A DNA stretch of 50,546 nucleotides, from the NCBI GenBank assembly GCA_002083595.1, contig MSXT01000002.1, positions 1-50,546 on the forward strand, read 5' to 3'. The stretch comes from Proteobacteria bacterium ST_bin16. Lineage in GTDB: Bacteria > Pseudomonadota > Gammaproteobacteria > Burkholderiales > Nitrosomonadaceae. The notes under the pieces are model-generated. The model was not told where the DNA came from. It made no database searches and saw nothing but the letters and a program-made list of their open reading frames with translations. Made by a program: the position numbers and the translations under genes. How positions within the stretch are numbered: the first letter of the stretch is position 1; every line of letters starts with the position of its first letter. Below are positions 16,456 through 25,909 of this stretch, one piece after another.

Positions 16456-18312
16456 ATGTTCGGCTTCTTCGAGCGTCTGATCGACCCGTATCCGCCGGAA
16501 CATCCGGTTGAGCCGCCCAAAGGGTTATTTCAATTCTGCCGCCACTACATTCGCGGCATCGAGCGTTATTTGGTATTGCTGGCGCTACTGACTACTTTGT
16601 TAGCAGTTAGTGAAGCAATGCTTTATAGTCTGGTCGGGCAAATGGTCGATTGGCTGGCGGCGCATAAAACTGAACACTTCTTTGAGAGCGAATGGCCGAC
16701 ACTGCTGGCCATGTCGATCTTCATTCTGGTATGGATTCCGCTATTGGTGCTGTCGCACGCTTTAGTGATTAACCAGTTGCTAATGGGCAATTTCCCGATG
16801 CGCGTGCGCTGGTTATCGCATCGTTACCTGCTCAACCAAAGCTACGCATTTTTTCAGCACGAATTCAGCGGACGGATTGCCGCCAAAGTCATGCAAACCG
16901 CCCTGTCGGTGCGCGAAACCGTGCTGAAACTGCTCGATGTCATTTTGTTCGTCATCATCTATCTGGCCACAACCTTATTGTTAGTGGTCAACGCCGATCC
17001 CTATCTGTGTTTGCCAATCGTGGCCTGGTTGATTTTATACATCGGCATACTACTATATTTTGTGCCGCGCTTAAAACGCGTTTCCACTTTGCAAGCCGAT
17101 GCGCGCGCGTTGATGACCGGACGCATCGCCGACAGTTACACCAATATTCTGACGCTTAAATTGTTTTCCCAAAGCCAGCGGGAATCGGCCTACGCGCAAG
17201 CCGGAATGGAAGAATTCATGGCCACGGTCTATCCGCAAATGCGCTTGGCGACCGGTCTGAATTTCAGCGTCTGGACCATCAATATGCTGATGGTATTCGC
17301 AACTGGCGCGCTGGGGCTCGCAATCTGGCTGCAAGGCGGTATCGGCCCTGGCGCGATCGCAATTGTCATGAGCTTGGCGATCCGCATGACCGGCATGTCG
17401 CATTGGATCATGTGGGAAGTCAATGCGTTGTTTGAGAACATGGGCACCGTGCAAGACGGCATCAACACCATTTCCAAACCACAACGGGTCACGGATGCGC
17501 CAGATGCCAAGGAACTCATCGTAGCGCAAGGTGCGATTGATTTTAACCGTGTCGTTTTTTCGTATCATCCGGAACAATCCGAATCACTGCGTATTTTCTC
17601 CGGTCTCAATTTGCATATCGCCGCGGGCGAGAAAGTCGGCATCGTCGGCCGTTCGGGCGCGGGAAAATCGACCTTCGTCAATTTGTTACTGCGTTTTTAC
17701 GATACCCAGCAAGGCAACATCACCATCGACGGGCAGGATATCCGCACCGTCACGCAAGACAGTCTGCGTATCAATATCGCCATGGTGACACAGGATACTT
17801 CGCTACTGCATCGCTCGGTGCGCGACAATATTCTTTTCGGCAGACCGGATGCCAGCGATGCGCAAATGATCGCGGCCGCTAAACAAGCGCAAGCACATGA
17901 ATTCATCCTGGGATTGCGCGACATCAAAGGCCGCACCGGCTACGACGCGCACGTCGGCGAACGCGGCGTGACGCTCTCCGGTGGACAACGGCAACGCATC
18001 GCCATCGCCCGCGTGCTGCTCAAGAACGCACCCATCTTGGTGCTGGATGAAGCCACATCGGCGCTGGATTCCGAAGTCGAAGCCGGTATCCAGCAAAGCC
18101 TGTATCAATTGATGGAAGGTAAAACCGTCATCGCGATCGCGCACCGCCTGTCGACCATTGCGGCAATGGACCGGCTCATCGTTTTCGACAAGGGTCAGAT
18201 TGTCGAGCAAGGCAGCCACGCCAAGCTCATCGCCAACAATCAGCTCTACGCGCAATTATGGAATCATCAATCGGGCGGATTCCTGGGGTTGCTGGAAAAC
18301 GAACGCGCATAA
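16456..18312 (+). CDS. ABC exporter with fused membrane and ATPase domains
   Basis: A 618-residue half-transporter, probably a homodimer in the inner membrane. Six membrane helices lie in residues about 35-330 (for example YLVLLALLTTLLAVSEAML and VILFVIIYLATTLLLVV). The nucleotide-binding domain from about 365 holds Walker A GRSGAGKST, signature LSGGQRQRIAIARVLL, Walker B ILVLDEATSALD and switch histidine in AIAHRLST. All motifs are intact. It belongs to the MsbA/multidrug-type exporters; the substrate cannot be told from sequence. It starts 18 bases after the TraB-family gene and no terminator separates them. Confidence 0.92.
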   Translation: MFGFFERLIDPYPPEHPVEPPKGLFQFCRHYIRGIERYLVLLALLTTLLAVSEAMLYSLVGQMVDWLAAHKTEHFFESEWPTLLAMSIFILVWIPLLVLSHALVINQLLMGNFPMRVRWLSHRYLLNQSYAFFQHEFSGRIAAKVMQTALSVRETVLKLLDVILFVIIYLATTLLLVVNADPYLCLPIVAWLILYIGILLYFVPRLKRVSTLQADARALMTGRIADSYTNILTLKLFSQSQRESAYAQAGMEEFMATVYPQMRLATGLNFSVWTINMLMVFATGALGLAIWLQGGIGPGAIAIVMSLAIRMTGMSHWIMWEVNALFENMGTVQDGINTISKPQRVTDAPDAKELIVAQGAIDFNRVVFSYHPEQSESLRIFSGLNLHIAAGEKVGIVGRSGAGKSTFVNLLLRFYDTQQGNITIDGQDIRTVTQDSLRINIAMVTQDTSLLHRSVRDNILFGRPDASDAQMIAAAKQAQAHEFILGLRDIKGRTGYDAHVGERGVTLSGGQRQRIAIARVLLKNAPILVLDEATSALDSEVEAGIQQSLYQLMEGKTVIAIAHRLSTIAAMDRLIVFDKGQIVEQGSHAKLIANNQLYAQLWNHQSGGFLGLLENERA

Positions 18313-18462
18313 TACCGGCGCAGCCGCTTTTATAGCGCCAAACTAGCACATAATTCCCCGTTTATTCCAAGCTGTCAGGTAAGAACATCAGGATTACAAT
18401 CCTGAATCCCATGATTTTGCGCGCAAAAGATTTCTTATCAAAGCAACTCTGCACATTTATTC

Positions 18463-20445
18463 ATGACCGCGACTTCCAATAAGCAAGCAATGCGTTCAGC
18501 TTGGCCTCGTCTGCTGTTTTCTCTCTTATTTTCGGTTACGAGCACTACAATCACGGCACAAAACATGCCATTGAAGCAAGATATTTCCGACGCTTCGCTG
18601 GCCGAAGCTGATGAGCACAAAAATATCGACTGTTTCACGCAAGCCGCAAACCTTGAATGACACGTCTGCGGCAGTTTTTGTCATTTCCCAGGAAGATATC
18701 CGCCGCGCCAGCGCCAATAGCATTCCTGAACTGCTGCGCATGGCACCCGGTTTATCCGTAGCCCGCATCGACTCAAACAAATGGTCGGTAACCTCGCGTG
18801 GATACAGCGGCCGCTTTGCCGACGACTTGCTGGTCATGATCGATGGCCGTACAGTCTATTCTCCGTTGTTTGCCGGAACATTCTGGGAAACACTGGATCT
18901 TCCGCTGGAAGATATCGAACGCATCGAAGTCATCCGCGGACCGAGTGGCACCATCTAGGGAGCCAATGCCGCCAATGGCGCCATTCATATCATCACCAAG
19001 CATGCCAGAACCACACAAGGTAATTTAATCACCTCGGGCGGTGGAAGCGAGGAGCGAGGATTCACCACGCTGCGCCACGGCGGAAAAATCGGCGACAGTT
19101 TCTTCTACCGATTCTTTACCAAAGGGTTTACTCGCGACAACAGCTTCAGTCCGAACGGGGCAAACGATAGCTGGCGCATGGGAACGGTTGGTTTTCGCGC
19201 GGATTGGGATGTCAACAACAGCAATGCCGTGACTTTTCAAGGTCAGTACTACGGTGGTAAAGCCGGTCAGAATACGGCTTTCGCAAACCCCGCCGATCCA
19301 GAATCCGCAACTATTCGCACGGAAGACGCCAATCTAGCCGGCGGGCATGCATTGGCTCGCTGGCAGCGCACCACCGGCGAGCGTTCCAATACCGCATTGC
19401 AAGTCTATTATGATCGCACGCATCGCAACGAATTATCTTTCCGGGAAGCCCGCCAGACCGTCGATGTGGATTTTCAACATCGTTTTCCGCCACAAATTCC
19501 TTTCGTTCCAATTCAGCAGGATATCGTCTGGGGTGGCGGTTATCGCTGGACAACGGATCACCTGGGTATAGGCTTGCCGATTTCTTTTGATCCCGCAAGA
19601 CGCCACTTGCAGACCGGCAATGTTTTCGCACAAACCGATATTCCTCTGGTGGAAGGCCGGTTAAAGCTGACTGCGGGGATTAAATTTCTCGATAACACCT
19701 ACTCGCACGGAAATTTTTTACCCAATTTCCGCTTATTGTGGACACCCGACAGCAAACAGTCCATTTGGGCTTCTGCTACCCGCTCGATACGCCTGCCGTC
19801 CCGTTTCGAGCGCGACGGTAATCAATTAATCCGCGATGGCGCGGAATTCATCCGCCTCATCAGCAATCCGCATCTGCTGGCCGAGACCTTATGGGGATTC
19901 GAAACCGGTTACCGGCGACAGATCACATCCGATCTGTCGGTCGATATTGCGGGATTTTTCAACGACTATGATCATTCTGCCAGTGAATCGGAAGTCGCAC
20001 CGGCAACGATTCAGATAATGGATCAGCGCCAAACGCAGATTTTCGGTTTTGAGGTTTACGGGCAATGGAATGCATTGGATCGGCTGCGCTTCATGCCAGT
20101 TATAGCCACTTGCAAGTGAGGAACCGGGTACCGCTGGGCCATGAAGCCGAATCGGGCGGAGATCCGAAACATCAATTTACCCTGCGCACGCAACTGGATT
20201 TGGTCAAGAACGTTGAACTGGATGCCTTTTTCCGTCACATCGATAAATTACCGGGACTGAAGGTGGCCAGTTACCAAACGTTGGATTTACGATTGGCGTG
20301 GAAACCCAAATCGAACATGGAATTGTCCGTGATTGGACAAAACTTACTGCAATCACACCATCAGGAATTCGCGCCTGAGTTGATCCCGACGATGCCGGTG
20401 CAAATTCAGCGCGGCGTTTTTGGCCGGTTCACGTTGCGTTTCTAA
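18463..20445 (+). pseudogene. TonB-dependent receptor, copy 1 (broken)
   Basis: A receptor gene of the same family as the intact copies at 32881, 34947 and 37952, with three lesions. First, an extra G at about 18607: removing it joins the N-terminal part to ELMSTKISTVSRKPQTLND, which matches the intact copies. Second, a TAG stop at 18956-18958 where the intact copies have TGG (IRGPxAAVWGANAVNG). Third, a one-base loss near 20090-20093, after which the frame continues as HASYSHLQVRNRVPLG to a normal C-terminus ending in FTLRF. The plug and barrel are otherwise recognisable along the whole length. It is followed after 12 bases by an intact yfiR-like gene. Confidence 0.88.
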
Positions 20446-20457
20446 CAATATCGCACG

Positions 20458-21039
20458 ATGACGGCAACGCTCAAGCTACTCATCCACCAGCTATGCAGGC
20501 TATTCGCACGCAGAATACCTTATGCACAGCTCGGCTTGTTGCTATGCAGTGCCAGCATCGCTTTGGCATCGAACGCGCACGCGGATGAATCGGGTGAGTA
20601 CATGTTGAAAGCCGCGTTTTTGTATAACTTTGCGATTTTTACATCGTGGCCCGAGCGCAACATGGATAACTTTAATCTATGCATTTATGGAAAAGATCCT
20701 TTCAACCGGGATTTCGATTCATTGATGCAGAAAAAGAATATCAATGAACGCAAAGTGATCATCCATAGAATGAATACGACCGATCGTCTCGATCAATGTC
20801 AGCTGGTTTTCATTTCCCGCGCCGCGATTGGTGATTTGGCGGGCGTGATCAATAGCATCAAAGACAAACCGGTTCTAACCGTGGCGGATAGTCCCGGAGT
20901 AAGCGAGCAAGGTGTTGTACTTAACATGAATGTTAAAGATGACAAAATCACGTTTGAAGCCAACTTAAATCGGGCGAGGAAAGCCGGCTTAAACTTAAGC
21001 TCGCAATTGCTGCGCCTTGCGACCGAGGTGCATCAGTAA
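20458..21039 (+). CDS. YfiR-family (DUF4154) periplasmic protein, copy 1
   Basis: A 193-residue exported protein with a long N-terminus and hydrophobic signal segment (LGLLLCSASIALASNAHA). The DUF4154 domain follows: MLKAAFLYNFAIFTSWPE, LCIYGKDPF, QCQLVFISRAA, VLTVADSPG, GVVLNMNV, and the end SSQLLRLATEVHQ. In Pseudomonas aeruginosa YfiR is a periplasmic repressor of the diguanylate cyclase YfiN. Two cysteines (LCIYG and QCQLV) are shared by all four copies in this window and could form a disulfide. It follows the broken receptor copy 1 by 12 bases and has no kinase or cyclase gene directly after it. Confidence 0.9.
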   Translation: MTATLKLLIHQLCRLFARRIPYAQLGLLLCSASIALASNAHADESGEYMLKAAFLYNFAIFTSWPERNMDNFNLCIYGKDPFNRDFDSLMQKKNINERKVIIHRMNTTDRLDQCQLVFISRAAIGDLAGVINSIKDKPVLTVADSPGVSEQGVVLNMNVKDDKITFEANLNRARKAGLNLSSQLLRLATEVHQ

Positions 21040-21227
21040 TAGCAAGCATAATTTGCCTGCTGTTTCCATCCGTCATCAATCCGGATTACTTATACAGATC
21101 TATATTTTCTTAATGAAAATTTTTATTGAATATTTGGATTAAGATAAGAATAACCCTACTTCTCTTCATTTTGATACTCAATCCACCATGTTTAAATTCC
21201 ATAATTTGAGAATTAAATCTGACGATT

Positions 21228-23230
21228 GTGTTTGCTCTGCCAAAACTTCTCTCTTCTAGCAAAAATTCTGACGTAAGAAGATACTTACTTCTTTATTCGG
21301 TCTTTGTACCGGCATTTCCAGTATTCGCATCATCGAATCTGGAACAGATGAGCCTAGAACAACTGATGAACATCAGCGTTGTCGGCGCCGCCAAATATGA
21401 GCAGAAGCAACAGCAAGCGGCCGCCGCTGTCAGTATCATCACGCGCAAGGATATCCGCACCTACGGCTGGCGCACGCTGAATCAAGCTTTGGCAAGTCTG
21501 CCGGGCATTCATCCCACCTATGACTATCAATATGAATATCTAGGTACCCGCGGTTTTGGCTTGCCGGGGGATTTCAATACGCGCGTACTGATCACCGTCA
21601 ACGGCAATCGCATTAATGACGCCACCTACGACCAAGGGCCGACAGGACGGGATTTTCCCCTCGATATCGATCTGATCGAACGGATCGAGTTTATTCCGGG
21701 ACCGGGCAGCGCGGTGTACGGTCAGAATGCCATGCTCGGCGTGGTCAATATCATTACCCGCAAAGGCGCCGACATCAAAGGCGCCGAGCTGTCAGCATCG
21801 TATCAAACCGCTGAAGTCATGCCGCAAGAACGTGTCACGCTGGGCAAGCAGTTCGATAACGGCGCCGATGCGCTCATTTCTTTTTCCGGTTTGCAATCGC
21901 GTGGCGCAGATCGTTTCTTTGAATTCGGCGATACCGGCGTTTCCGGTATCGCGCACCGCCTGGATGGCGAGAATGTTAAACAGATGTTCGCGCGCGCCTC
22001 GCATGGCCCGCTGTCGTTCGATTTTATCTACGGCAACCGGCATAAGGGCGATCCAACCGGTATGTTTTTGACCGATCCGCTGGCCAAAGGGGTTTCAGTC
22101 ACCGATCGCCGCCTCAACACACAAATTCAGTATAACGATAATTTTCTCAATGACACCCTCAATGTGCTAGGCCGTGCATTTCTCGGCCGGTACAGTTACG
22201 AACAGCCAGGCTTTTACAGCGGCGAAAAAACCTTAAGTACCGGCCCGAGCGATTGGCACGGCATGGAGTTGCGCTTGCTATCGACCGCCTTTAACGATCA
22301 CAAGCTGATGGCGGGATTCGAATATCAGAACAACACCAGCATCACGCAAGCATTCAAAAACTTCGATAACCCGGATGAGAATCTCCGTATTAAAAGCTCC
22401 GTGATGCGCCTGGGCGTTTACCTGCAGGATGAATGACGCATCACCGACACGCTGTCCGCCACCGTTGGCTTACGTTACGACCACAACCACTGGATCGGCA
22501 GCCGTCTGAGTCCGCGCGGTGCGTTAATCTGGCAGCTACGCCCAAAGCAACTTTCAAAGCGCTCTATGGCCGCGCGCACCGTTCGCCGAATTCATACGAA
22601 CGTGATTATGGCGACAATATTTCACAGGTCGCGAACCCCGGATTGCACAGCGAATCCGTCGATACCGCCGAATTAGTCGCGGATTATCTCGCTCAGCCTA
22701 CCCTGAACCTGCGTGCGAACGTCTATGCCTGGGATATGTACCACCTCATTGCGCTTGGTGTCGATCCGCTCAGCGGATTGTCCCAGTATCAACAAACATC
22801 GAAAAAAGTATTAGCCCGGGGCGCAGAACTGTCGCTGGATAAAACCTGGGATTGGGGCGCGCGCTTACGCGGCAGCTTCGGCATCCAAAATGCCGAGCAG
22901 CAAAATTCCCATCTGCCCAATTCCCCCTACTATCTCGGCAAAATCAATTTTTCCCTGCCCATCCCACTGATTACCTGATTGCGGGCCGGCTCTGAATTGC
23001 AATACTACGGCAAACGCAAAACGCTCGATGGCTCCAATACCGATAGCTACGTGCTTGCCAATCTCAACTTAGTCACTAATGTTCCGCAAGTAAAAGGATT
23101 AGAAGCCTCACTCAGTATTTATAACTTGTTTAACGAAAATTATCTGCACCCAGCCGCGGATACCAATTGGCAGAATACCCTCTTGCAGCCAGGCCGGACG
23201 GTTCGTTTCAGATTGGATTATCGCTTCTGA
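21228..23230 (+). pseudogene. TonB-dependent receptor, copy 2 (broken)
   Basis: This gene is very similar along its length to the intact receptor that follows it at 23285. Three lesions are seen against that copy: a TGA at 22434-22436 where the neighbour has TGG (IQDEWRIND); a one-base loss at about 22532 where TGGCAGCTACG should read TGGCAG-GCTACG (neighbour WQATPKTTFKAL); and a TGA at 22976-22978 in the segment PLIAGSYTGYELQYYG. The plug domain and first half are still open from a GTG at 21228 (signal segment YLLLYSVFVPAFPVFA). It is probably a decayed duplicate of its neighbour. Confidence 0.88.
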
Positions 23231-23284
23231 GTGCGCACCATCGTGATGTTCCCGCAGCGTTACAAGCAAAAAACACATACAACA

Positions 23285-25249
23285 ATGCGTTGCTATACAG
23301 CATTGCTGCTATCCCTGCTTTTCACCCCAGCGATACCTGGCTATGCCGCCAAGGATTTAGAGCAGATGAGCATAGAAGAATTAATGAATATCCGTGTCGT
23401 GGGCGCTGCAAAATATGAGCAGAAGCAACAACAAGCCGCCGCAGCCGTCAGTGTGATTACACGCAAGGATATCCGCACCTATGGCTGGCGCACGCTGAAT
23501 CAAGCATTGGCGAGCTTACCCGGCATTCACACCACATACGATTATCAATATGAATACCTGGGCACTCGAGGCTTTAGTCAGCCTGGAGACTTCAATTCTC
23601 GCGTGTTGATTACGATCAATGGTAATCGCATCAATGACGCAACCTACGATCAAGGCCCCACGGGGCGGGATTTTCCACTCGATATCGATTTGATTGAACG
23701 GATTGAATTTATTCCTTGGTCTGGCAGCACCATCTACGGTTTGAATGCCATGCTCGGCGTGGTCAACATTATTACCCGCAAGGGCGCCGATGTGAAAGGC
23801 ACCGAACTCTCCGCGTCATATCAGACGGCGGAATTGATGCCGCAAGAACGCGTCACCTTGGGCAAGCAATTCGATAATGGTGCGGATGCATTAATCTCCT
23901 TTTCGGGCCTTCAATCCAGGGGAGCAAACCGTTTTTTTGAATTTGGTGACTCCGGCCTATCCGGGGTGGCGCGGCACATAGATGGAGAAAACGTCAAACA
24001 GATGTTTGCGCGCGCTTCGTACGGCCCGCTTTCATTTGACTTCATCTACGGAGACCGGAAAAAAGAAGATCCAACGGGCGCTTATTTATCGGATCCGCTA
24101 GTTACCGGTCAACTTCAGCGCGATCGCCGTCTCAATGCGCAAATTCAATATAACGATCATTTCGCCAACGATACGTTGAACGTGCTTGGCCGACTGTTTC
24201 TCGGTCAATACCGCTACGATAACCCGATGGTCTACAGCGGCGAGAGAACTTTATCCACCGGCCCCAGCGATTGGCACGGCGCCGAATTACGTCTGCTTTC
24301 AACTGCAATCACCAATCATAAGTTAATGTTCGGTGTTGAATATCAGAACAACACCGGCATCAAACAAACTCTTCAGAATTTCGACAATCCCGGTCAGAAT
24401 ATCGCGATTCACAATTCCTTGCTGCGGATGGGTGTCTACATTCAAGATGAGTGGCGCATCAACGACACTTTGTCGGTAACCGCGGGACTGCGTTATGACC
24501 ACAACAAGTGGATAGATAGCGTGTTTAGCCCGCGTGGGGCATTGATCTGGCAAGCAACTCCGAAAACCACATTTAAGGCGCTGTACGGCCGCTCGCATCG
24601 CGCACCCAATTCGTTTGAGCGTAACTACAGCGATGGCATTTCCCAAGTTGCCAATCCAGGATTACAGAGCGAAATGACGGATACCGCTGAGTTTGTGGCG
24701 GACTACCTGCCATTGCCCAGCATGAATCTGCGCGCAACTGTTTATCAATGGGATATGCACAATATCATCGCAGCCGGTGTCGATCCGGTCAGCGGGCTGT
24801 CGCAATATCAACAAACCGGAAAAAGAGTTCTAGCCAGAGGCACCGAGCTATCGCTCGATAAAACGTGGGATTCTGGAGCCCGGCTACGCGCAAGTTATGG
24901 TATCCAAAATGCCGAACAACACGATTCTCATCTGGTTAACTCGCCGTATCACTTAGGAAAAGTTAATATTTCCATTCCGATACCGCTCATTGCCGGTTCA
25001 TACACTGGCTATGAATTGCAGTATTACGGCAAGCGTAAAACGCTCGACGGCAGCAATACCGATAGCTATGTCCTTGCCAATCTCAATCTAGTCACCCATG
25101 TTCCCCGGGTGAAAGGGCTGGAAGCTTCGCTCAGTATTTATAACCTATTTAACAAAAACTATCTGCATCCGGCAGCGGATTCCAATTGGCAAAACACTTT
25201 CTGGCAGCCTGGCCGGACGGTTCGTTTCAGATTGGATTACCGTTTTTAA
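23285..25249 (+). CDS. TonB-dependent receptor, copy 3 (intact)
   Basis: A receptor of about 654 residues with signal peptide MRCYTALLLSLLFTPAIPGYA. A plug domain follows (AAAAVSVITRKDIRTYGWRT, GRDFPLDIDLIERIEFIPW, NAMLGVVNIITRKGAD), then a 22-strand-type barrel ending in VRFRLDYRF, the usual aromatic C-terminus. Outer-membrane receptors of this kind take up or sense ligands with energy from TonB. A longer frame starts at GTG 23231, directly after the previous stop; the ATG at 23285 fits the signal peptide best, but no good ribosome site is visible. It differs clearly from receptor copies 1, 4, 5 and 6 and forms a second subfamily with copy 2. The yfiR-like gene downstream begins 12 bases after its stop. 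Confidence 0.9.
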   Translation: MRCYTALLLSLLFTPAIPGYAAKDLEQMSIEELMNIRVVGAAKYEQKQQQAAAAVSVITRKDIRTYGWRTLNQALASLPGIHTTYDYQYEYLGTRGFSQPGDFNSRVLITINGNRINDATYDQGPTGRDFPLDIDLIERIEFIPWSGSTIYGLNAMLGVVNIITRKGADVKGTELSASYQTAELMPQERVTLGKQFDNGADALISFSGLQSRGANRFFEFGDSGLSGVARHIDGENVKQMFARASYGPLSFDFIYGDRKKEDPTGAYLSDPLVTGQLQRDRRLNAQIQYNDHFANDTLNVLGRLFLGQYRYDNPMVYSGERTLSTGPSDWHGAELRLLSTAITNHKLMFGVEYQNNTGIKQTLQNFDNPGQNIAIHNSLLRMGVYIQDEWRINDTLSVTAGLRYDHNKWIDSVFSPRGALIWQATPKTTFKALYGRSHRAPNSFERNYSDGISQVANPGLQSEMTDTAEFVADYLPLPSMNLRATVYQWDMHNIIAAGVDPVSGLSQYQQTGKRVLARGTELSLDKTWDSGARLRASYGIQNAEQHDSHLVNSPYHLGKVNISIPIPLIAGSYTGYELQYYGKRKTLDGSNTDSYVLANLNLVTHVPRVKGLEASLSIYNLFNKNYLHPAADSNWQNTFWQPGRTVRFRLDYRF

Positions 25250-25261
25250 GTGCGCGCCGAT

Positions 25262-25909
25262 ATGACTTGCCTGCTCCCAAAATTCCGCCAGCTCATCGAT
25301 CGCATAGCGAAATTTTGGCCCATGCCGGGCTATATTTTGGTTAAGCAGGCTGCCAGTACTTTGGGCAGCCACAATAGCAACCAATCCTGCCTTCGTCATT
25401 TCCCTATTCTTGCGTTATGCTGCATATTATTGACTTATTCACCAGGGACATACGCTGAGCAACCGCCGGAATATCGCTTAAAAGTGGCTTTCCTATACAA
25501 TTTTATTGCTTATACTGAGTGGCCGGATCAGCAGAATCTCAATTTGAATTTCTGTATCTATGGTGAAGATCCATTCGGTGAGCATTTGCAGCATTTACGG
25601 GGCAAAAAAACCAATGAGCAGGAAATATTGATTCGACATACACAGAACATTGAGGATCTTTCCATGTGCCGGATAGTTTTTATCTCCAGATCCGCCATGC
25701 ACGACCTTAATGCCATCCTCAATCAATTGAACGGGAAGCCGATATTAACCATCAGTGATAGCCCTAATGCCAGCCTGCAAGGTGTTGTAATCAACATGTC
25801 TATCAAAGAAGGTAAAGTAACCTTTGAAGCCAATATTGCCAGCGCAAAAAGAAGTGGCTTAAAACTCAGCTCTCAATTACTACGTTTCGCCAGTGAGGTA
25901 TATCAATAA
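25262..25909 (+). CDS. YfiR-family (DUF4154) periplasmic protein, copy 2
   Basis: A YfiR-like protein of up to 215 residues. The hydrophobic export segment (FPILALCCILLTYSPGTYA) is only at about residues 47-65, so the true start may lie downstream of this ATG. The domain motifs are YRLKVAFLYNFIAYTEWPD, FCIYGEDPFG, MCRIVFISRSA, ILTISDSPN, GVVINMSI and SSQLLRFASEVYQ. Its stop TAA shares one base with the ATG of the histidine kinase gene, so the two are translationally coupled. This is the only YfiR copy directly attached to kinase and cyclase genes and so the best candidate for a dedicated regulator of that kinase. Confidence 0.9.
   Translation: MTCLLPKFRQLIDRIAKFWPMPGYILVKQAASTLGSHNSNQSCLRHFPILALCCILLTYSPGTYAEQPPEYRLKVAFLYNFIAYTEWPDQQNLNLNFCIYGEDPFGEHLQHLRGKKTNEQEILIRHTQNIEDLSMCRIVFISRSAMHDLNAILNQLNGKPILTISDSPNASLQGVVINMSIKEGKVTFEANIASAKRSGLKLSSQLLRFASEVYQ

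Noticed and set aside
18956..18958. TAG in receptor copy 1 as a read-through or pyrrolysine codon
   Set aside because: Sister genes have TGG here, and two frameshifts elsewhere show that the gene is broken.
22434..22978. In-frame TGA codons in receptor copy 2 read as selenocysteine
   Set aside because: The twin gene has tryptophan at the first site, an additional frameshift lies between the two, and no stem-loop of SECIS type follows.
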